From: GCA-002840015 sp033765245
GTDB taxonomy: Bacteria; Pseudomonadota; Gammaproteobacteria; Xanthomonadales; Xanthomonadaceae
Direction of reading: 5' to 3'
Assembly: GCA_033765245.1 (NCBI GenBank)
Contig: JANRIF010000208.1
Coordinates: 1-48,098 of the forward strand
DNA: 48,098 bases
The notes beneath the pieces were generated by a model. The model did not search any database, was not told the origin of the DNA, and saw nothing but the letters and a program-made list of their open reading frames with translations. How positions within the stretch are numbered: the stretch's first letter is position 1; each line of letters begins with the position of its first letter. This document shows, one piece after another, positions 44,267-48,098 of this stretch. The position numbers were made by a program, and so were the translations under genes.

Positions 44267-45214
44267 ATGGCCAGGAAACCCCGCCACGAGGAACACACCA
44301 ACCACGAAGCCTGGGCCATTCCCTACGGCGATCTGGTGACGTTGCTGCTCGCGTTCTTCGTGGTGATGTACTCGATCTCCTCGGTCAACGAGGGCAAGTA
44401 CCGCGTGCTGTCGCAATCGATGGTGGCGGCGTTCAACGGCACCCCCAAGGCGGTGCAGCCGATCCAGGTTGGCGACCAACCGACTGCCGGGCCGCAAAGC
44501 TCGTTGATCGATTCGCTCAAGCCAGCGGCACCGGCGACCGAGTTGATCCCGCGCATGGCAACGCCCGGACTGCCGGAGCGCGCCAAGGTCTCCGTGCGCG
44601 GATCCGAACGCCTGCGCGGCGCGGCGGGCGGCGGCGACCAGGGTGCGCGCGAACTGGCCAAGCTCGCCACCGAGATCGAGCGGGCGATGGCGCCGCTGAT
44701 CGCCGACGAATTGATCATGGTCCGCCGCAGCGAACAGTGGCTGGAAGTGGAGATCAAGACCGACATCCTGTTTCCCAGCGGCGTGGCCGCCATTTCGCCG
44801 GGCGCGCAGAGCGTGCTCGACGAACTGGCGCGGATCTTCGCGCGCTTCCCCAACGCGATCCGGGTCGAGGGCTACACCGACGATCGCCCGATCAGCACCG
44901 CGGTATTCCCGTCCAACTGGGAGTTGTCGGCGGCGCGCGCCGCCAGCGTGGTGCGACGTTTCGCCGAGCACGGCGTGCAGCCGCCACGGCTGGGCATCGT
45001 GGGTTGGGGCGAGCAGCGGCCGGCCGAAAGCAACCTCACCGAGCACGGTCGCAACCGCAACCGCCGCGTGCTGATCGTGGTGCTCAGTACCGACACCGCG
45101 CCCGGGCGCATGGTCAGCGAAATGCCGGTGGCGAGCAGTGCGCACGACACCCGCATCGACAACCCATCGCCGGCGCCGGCAACAGCCGATCCGCAACAGG
45201 ACACCACACCATGA
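44267..45214 (+). CDS. motD: flagellar stator protein MotB/MotD
   Basis: The peptidoglycan-anchored stator subunit, 315 residues. One membrane helix follows AIPYGDLVTLLLAFFVVMY, whose Asp22 is the proton-carrying residue. The periplasmic OmpA-like domain has the signature FPNAIRVEGYTDDRPIS and LSAARAASVVRRF, followed by a ten-residue RNRNRRVLIVV-type motif. The last 40 residues are polar and not conserved. Its stop overlaps the start of the ParA-like gene. Confidence 0.92.
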   Translation: MARKPRHEEHTNHEAWAIPYGDLVTLLLAFFVVMYSISSVNEGKYRVLSQSMVAAFNGTPKAVQPIQVGDQPTAGPQSSLIDSLKPAAPATELIPRMATPGLPERAKVSVRGSERLRGAAGGGDQGARELAKLATEIERAMAPLIADELIMVRRSEQWLEVEIKTDILFPSGVAAISPGAQSVLDELARIFARFPNAIRVEGYTDDRPISTAVFPSNWELSAARAASVVRRFAEHGVQPPRLGIVGWGEQRPAESNLTEHGRNRNRRVLIVVLSTDTAPGRMVSEMPVASSAHDTRIDNPSPAPATADPQQDTTP

Positions 45215-46020
45215 GCATGCGCGTTTGGGCGGTCGCCAATCAGAAGGGTGGGGTCGGCAAGACCACCACTGCCGCCGCGTTGGCCGGGCTGCTCGCCGAG
45301 CAGTCGGCCAACACGCTGATGATCGACATGGACCCGCACAGTTCGCTGACCAGCTACTTCGGCTTCGACCCCGACAGCGTCGGCGCCGGAGTGTACGAGG
45401 TGTTTCGCGCCGCAGTGGCCGAGGAACAGCCGCCCGCACCGGATGCGTTGTTGCGCCGGACCGCGGTCGACCGGCTCTGGCTGATGCCCTCCACACCGGC
45501 GTTGGCGACGCTGGACCGGCAACTGGGTACGCGCGCCGGCATGGGCCTGGTGCTGGCCGAGGCGCTCAAGAGCTTACAAGGCCGCTTCGATCGGGTGGTG
45601 ATCGATTGCCCGCCGATGCTCGGTGTGCTGATGATCAACGCGCTGGTCGCCTGCGAGCGGCTGGTGATTCCCACCCAGACCGAGTTCCTTGCCCTGGGCG
45701 GGCTCGAACGCATGCTGCGCAGTCTGGCGATGATCGAACGCTCGCGCCGCACCCGCATCCCGTACCTGATCGCGCCGACCTTGTTCGACGCGCGCACGCG
45801 CGCCTCGCAGTCGTGCTTGGACCTCCTGCACGAGCGCTACCCCGCCAACCTGGCACGTACCGTCGTTCCGACCGACACCCAGGCGCGCGAAGCCAGCCGG
45901 GCCGGCGTGCCGGTGGGCGCCTGGCCGGCGGCGCGGCGCTGCGGCGACGCCTATCGCGCCTTGCTCGACGAATTGCTGGTGCTGGAGCGCGACAGTGAAC
46001 CGGCGGCGGTGGCGTCATGA
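45211..46020 (+). CDS. parC: ParA-like ATPase of the chemotaxis locus (ParC/Soj type)
   Basis: A 269-residue P-loop ATPase with deviant Walker A NQKGGVGKTTT, Walker A' segment DMDPHSSLT and Walker B VIDCPPMLG. In Vibrio, ParC places chemotaxis arrays at the pole, together with ParP. The C-terminal end matches ParC in position and size. It is flanked by motD and a CheW-like gene with ATGA overlaps, supporting a role in chemotaxis rather than plasmid or chromosome partition. Confidence 0.87.
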   Translation: MSMRVWAVANQKGGVGKTTTAAALAGLLAEQSANTLMIDMDPHSSLTSYFGFDPDSVGAGVYEVFRAAVAEEQPPAPDALLRRTAVDRLWLMPSTPALATLDRQLGTRAGMGLVLAEALKSLQGRFDRVVIDCPPMLGVLMINALVACERLVIPTQTEFLALGGLERMLRSLAMIERSRRTRIPYLIAPTLFDARTRASQSCLDLLHERYPANLARTVVPTDTQAREASRAGVPVGAWPAARRCGDAYRALLDELLVLERDSEPAAVAS

Positions 46021-46604
46021 TCGGGGGCATCTCTCCACTGTCGCTGCATGCTCGCGACGTCGCGATGGACGAGTACCTCGACGCCTTGCTGCAACCGCTC
46101 GCCGCGCCAACGCGCGTGGCGGTCGAACCCGCCGTTGCCGCGCCCATCGAGGCGGTGCCGAGCGAACCGACGCTCGACCATCGCGCGGTCTATCGCCTGT
46201 GTCGCGTCGCGGGCGTGCAACTGGCGATCCCGCTCGGCGACATCGAATCGCACCGGCCGCTAGACCTCGCGCTTGCCAAGGAAGCGGGTGCGCCGGACTG
46301 GTGCCTCGGTGCGATCCAGACCGATGGACGCCGCTGCCATGTGATCGATCTCGCGCGCGTGATTGCGCCGGCCCTGGCCGACCGCGCCGCGCCGACGGTG
46401 GCGATCGCACTGGTGGGCGGGCACTGGATACTGGCCTGCGATGCGCTGGGCGAGGAAATCGCGCTCGCCAGCGGCGACGTACGCTGGCGCGAGCGCGCCA
46501 GCGATCGGCCCTGGTTGGCCGGCACCGCGCTGGAGCGTCGTTGCGCGGTCCTGGATGTGGTGGGACTGAGCGGCCAGTTGTCGCGGGAGATGTCTCATGG
46601 GTAA
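46017..46604 (+). CDS. CheW-domain protein, ParP-like
   Basis: A 195-residue protein with an N-terminal acidic segment (MDEYLDALLQPL, followed by an Ala/Pro-rich linker) and a C-terminal CheW-like domain (YRLCRVAGVQLAIPLGDIE, VIDLARVIAP). Gene order after parC and before cheW matches Vibrio and Pseudomonas ParP, which links CheA and ParC. The CheW domain is divergent. The start overlaps parC and the end overlaps cheW. Confidence 0.8.
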   Translation: MIGGISPLSLHARDVAMDEYLDALLQPLAAPTRVAVEPAVAAPIEAVPSEPTLDHRAVYRLCRVAGVQLAIPLGDIESHRPLDLALAKEAGAPDWCLGAIQTDGRRCHVIDLARVIAPALADRAAPTVAIALVGGHWILACDALGEEIALASGDVRWRERASDRPWLAGTALERRCAVLDVVGLSGQLSREMSHG

Positions 46605-47118
46605 TACCGAGCAAGGTCTGGTAGTGGCCGCCGAAGCGGCGCCGCGCAGCGCCGCGTGGATCAGCTTCTCGCTGGCCGGGCAGCAGTACGCGGCGCCGGT
46701 GGAGCGGGTGCAGGAGGTGATCCGGCCGCGCGACATCGCACCGGTTCCCGGTGCGCCGCATACGTTGCTGGGTTTGATGAACCTGCGCGGACGCCTGCTG
46801 CCGGTGATCGACGGGTGCGAGCGGCTGGCGCTCGAAGGCGGAAATGTGGGCGACCCCGCCAACGCGCGCGTGCTGGTGTTAGACACCGGCGACGAACCGG
46901 CCGGGTTGCTGGTGGAGGCGGTCGGTGACCTGATCCGCATCGACGAAAACCAGATTGCCCCGGTCCCGGTGGGTCGTGCCCTGCGTCCGCACGATCCGGT
47001 GCGCGGCGTGGTGCAGCGCGAGCGCGGTTTCACCGCGTTGCTGGACGTCGAGCGCCTGTGCGATGCCGAGGCCATTTCCGGGAGCGACCCGAGCGGCGGA
47101 GGACATAGCGATGAATGA
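46597..47118 (+). CDS. cheW: chemotaxis coupling protein CheW
   Basis: Couples CheA to the receptors. The 173-residue protein has the CheW fold: WISFSLAGQQYAAPVERVQEV, IAPVPGAPHTLLGLMNLRGRLLPVID and RVLVLDTGDEPAGLLVEAVGDL. The NLRG motif is the receptor and CheA contact region. The ATG lies eight bases before the end of the previous gene. No methyl-accepting receptor gene is in the window. Confidence 0.95.
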   Translation: MGNTEQGLVVAAEAAPRSAAWISFSLAGQQYAAPVERVQEVIRPRDIAPVPGAPHTLLGLMNLRGRLLPVIDGCERLALEGGNVGDPANARVLVLDTGDEPAGLLVEAVGDLIRIDENQIAPVPVGRALRPHDPVRGVVQRERGFTALLDVERLCDAEAISGSDPSGGGHSDE

Positions 47119-47467
47119 CTGGATCGTGGCGTTGGCAGGTGCCAGCCTGGTGATCGGGGTGTTCAACCTGTGGCTGCTGGTTGACCTGCGCCGGCGCGAC
47201 GTCGGCGTGTCGGCGCCGCCACCGGATCGCGATGGGTTTCGCGGCGAACTGGAGCAACTCGAACTCCGACTGCTGGAGATCGGCAACGGCGTCGAGCGCA
47301 TGTCGCGGCTGCGCATGTACGACACCGCCGGCCATTCCGGCCGCTCCTACGAACTCGCCCATCGCATGGCCAGCCGCGGCGCCACGGTGGAACAGGTGGC
47401 ACTGGACTGCGGCCTGAGCATCGAAGAAGCCGAACTGATCGTGCGGCTGCATCGCGAGGGGGTTTGA
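47111..47467 (+). CDS. DUF2802 protein
   Basis: A 118-residue protein with an N-terminal membrane segment (WIVALAGASLVIGVFNLWLLV) and a cytoplasmic part with a helix-turn-helix-like C-terminus (YELAHRMASRGATVEQVALDCGLSIEEAELIVRLHR). This fits DUF2802, found at the end of chemotaxis loci in Pseudomonas and Vibrio, with no proven role. It overlaps the cheW end and is the last gene of the flagellar locus. Confidence 0.82.
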   Translation: MNDWIVALAGASLVIGVFNLWLLVDLRRRDVGVSAPPPDRDGFRGELEQLELRLLEIGNGVERMSRLRMYDTAGHSGRSYELAHRMASRGATVEQVALDCGLSIEEAELIVRLHREGV

Positions 47468-47488
47468 CGCGGGATTCAGGACTGCCGG

Positions 47489-47893
47489 AAAAGCATGGAG
47501 CAGCTTGGGTCCGCAAAGGACGCGAAAGACGCAAAGGAGTTGCGAAGGTTGCGCGGCGCGGCCGTGACGCGGGTTGACGCGTATTTGCCCCCGCATGCTC
47601 CCGGGCGCACAGTCCCCGCGAGCACGTTGGTCGGGCCAAGCGCCGGCCGCTCCTGCGCATCCGGCAACTGCTCCTTGCGTTGCTCTACCTCCGGCATCCA
47701 TGCCGTCGCCTGCGTTGGCGACGCTTGCACATCCTTGTGCAGCGTAGGCGTGGGGTCGGACAGGTGCTTGCGACGCATGTGCTGGGATCCGGCGTTACCG
47801 ATGTCGGCGCCATCCCCTCCGGGGACTTGAGCTGACCTACGACTTCTTTGCGTCTTTCGCGTCCTTTGCGGACCCAAGCTGCTCTATGCTTTT
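47489..47893. repeat. 405-bp element with 51-bp inverted arms
   Basis: The arms (47489-47539 and 47843-47893) match at 49 of 51 positions in inverted orientation; both contain GGGTCCGCAAAGGACGCGAA. They enclose 303 bp with no gene that I accept. The outer end of each arm reads GGAAAAGC or GGGAAAAGC, as in the GGGACC arms at 19.7 kb. The right arm runs directly into an 8-bp tandem repeat. It resembles a non-autonomous mobile element; no target duplication is evident. Confidence 0.75.
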
Positions 47894-47896
47894 CCC

Positions 47897-47944
47897 GTGG
47901 TCCCGTGGTCCCGTGGTCCCGTGGTCCCGTGGTCCCGTGGTCCC
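47897..47944. repeat. six tandem copies of the octamer GTGGTCCC
   Basis: Six perfect, unbroken copies of an 8-bp unit. The unit is not a multiple of three, and it lies outside genes, eight bases past the stop of the EAL gene on the other strand. The unit is close to the GGTCCCGC units at 19.8 kb. Length changes by slippage are plausible. Confidence 0.9.
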
Positions 47945-47951
47945 GAGCCCC

Positions 47952-48098
47952 TCAATGCACCACCCCCACATGCAACCCGGTGGCCGCAGGCAGGATCGAG
48001 CTCGATGGTTTGCCGATGAAATAGCCCTGGGCGTAGTCGACCCCGTACTCGGCCAGCAGGTCGAGGGTGCGCTGGTCGCCGACGAATTCGGCCACGGT
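47952..48098 (-). CDS. EAL-domain protein, C-terminal end (cut by window edge)
   Basis: The minus strand encodes 48 residues ending in TGA. EFVGDQRTLDLLAEYGVDYA and QGYFIGKPSS match the C-terminal end of EAL-type cyclic di-GMP phosphodiesterase domains. The catalytic EAL motif and any accompanying domain are outside the window, so whether it is active, or joined to GGDEF, cannot be told. It is convergent with the flagellar operon. Confidence 0.85.
   Translation of the reverse strand, partial: TVAEFVGDQRTLDLLAEYGVDYAQGYFIGKPSSSILPAATGLHVGVVH

Noticed and set aside
47476..47877. A 133-codon minus-strand frame across the inverted-repeat element
   Set aside because: It runs through both inverted arms and has no family character. 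Its length is explained by GC content.
47897..47944. CRISPR array
   Set aside because: The 8-bp units are directly joined with no spacers. It is a simple tandem repeat.

Overview
The window reads as chromosome of a GC-rich, motile gammaproteobacterium, most likely a xanthomonad (Xanthomonadales/Lysobacterales). The basis is gene content and order: pcnB-folK-panB-panC-pgi, a Pseudomonas/Xanthomonas-type polar flagellar locus (FleQ, FlhF, FlhG/FleN, FliA), and high GC with strong third-position bias. No 16S rRNA gene is present, so the placement is inference.

Region 1 (1-4764) is accessory in character. Base composition is visibly less GC-rich at the left end. It holds short, independent genes: a truncated unknown ORF, a degenerate integron attC-like hairpin, a GFA/CENP-V zinc protein, a second attC-like half site, an AlkC-like DNA alkylation-repair protein, an uncharacterised 106-aa protein, a T4 endonuclease V-like pyrimidine-dimer glycosylase, a NIPSNAP protein, a DUF167 protein and a flavin reductase. 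Region 2 (4821-12623) is housekeeping: a minus-strand aldo/keto reductase, a HAD phosphatase, a second GFA protein, tRNA-Glu(CTC) on the minus strand, then pcnB, folK, panB, panC and pgi.

Region 3 (12624-47467) is one continuous plus-strand flagellar and chemotaxis locus: fliC, fliD, fliS, fliT, a PilZ gene, fleQ, fleS, fleR, fliE-F-G-H-I-J-K-L-M-N-O-P-Q-R, flhB, flhA, flhF, flhG, fliA, cheY, cheZ, cheA, motC, motD, a ParA/ParC ATPase, a ParP-like CheW protein, cheW and a DUF2802 gene. Promoter-like sequences fit the usual hierarchy. Sigma54 (-24/-12) sites lie before fliD, fleS, fliE, fliK and fliL, and two tandem sigma28 (FliA) sites lie before fliC. FleQ and FleR both carry the GAFTGA sigma54-contact loop, so the master regulators, their promoters and the late sigma factor are all encoded together. 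Many genes overlap by ATGA, which suggests translational coupling. The rod and hook (flg) genes, cheB, cheR and rpoN are not in the window.

Region 4 (47468-48098) is non-coding repeat DNA followed by the C-terminus of a minus-strand EAL-domain protein.

The least explained structures are non-coding: a 169-bp imperfect palindrome with 22-bp perfect ends before fleQ; GGGACC-rich inverted repeats between fleQ and fleS; a second element at 47.5-47.9 kb with 51-bp inverted arms abutting six copies of an 8-bp repeat that resembles the GGGACC units; and two near-identical REP-like hairpins. Among proteins, the CheA linker carries three acidic (D/E)FxALL motifs resembling the CheY-binding ends of FliM and CheZ in the same locus.
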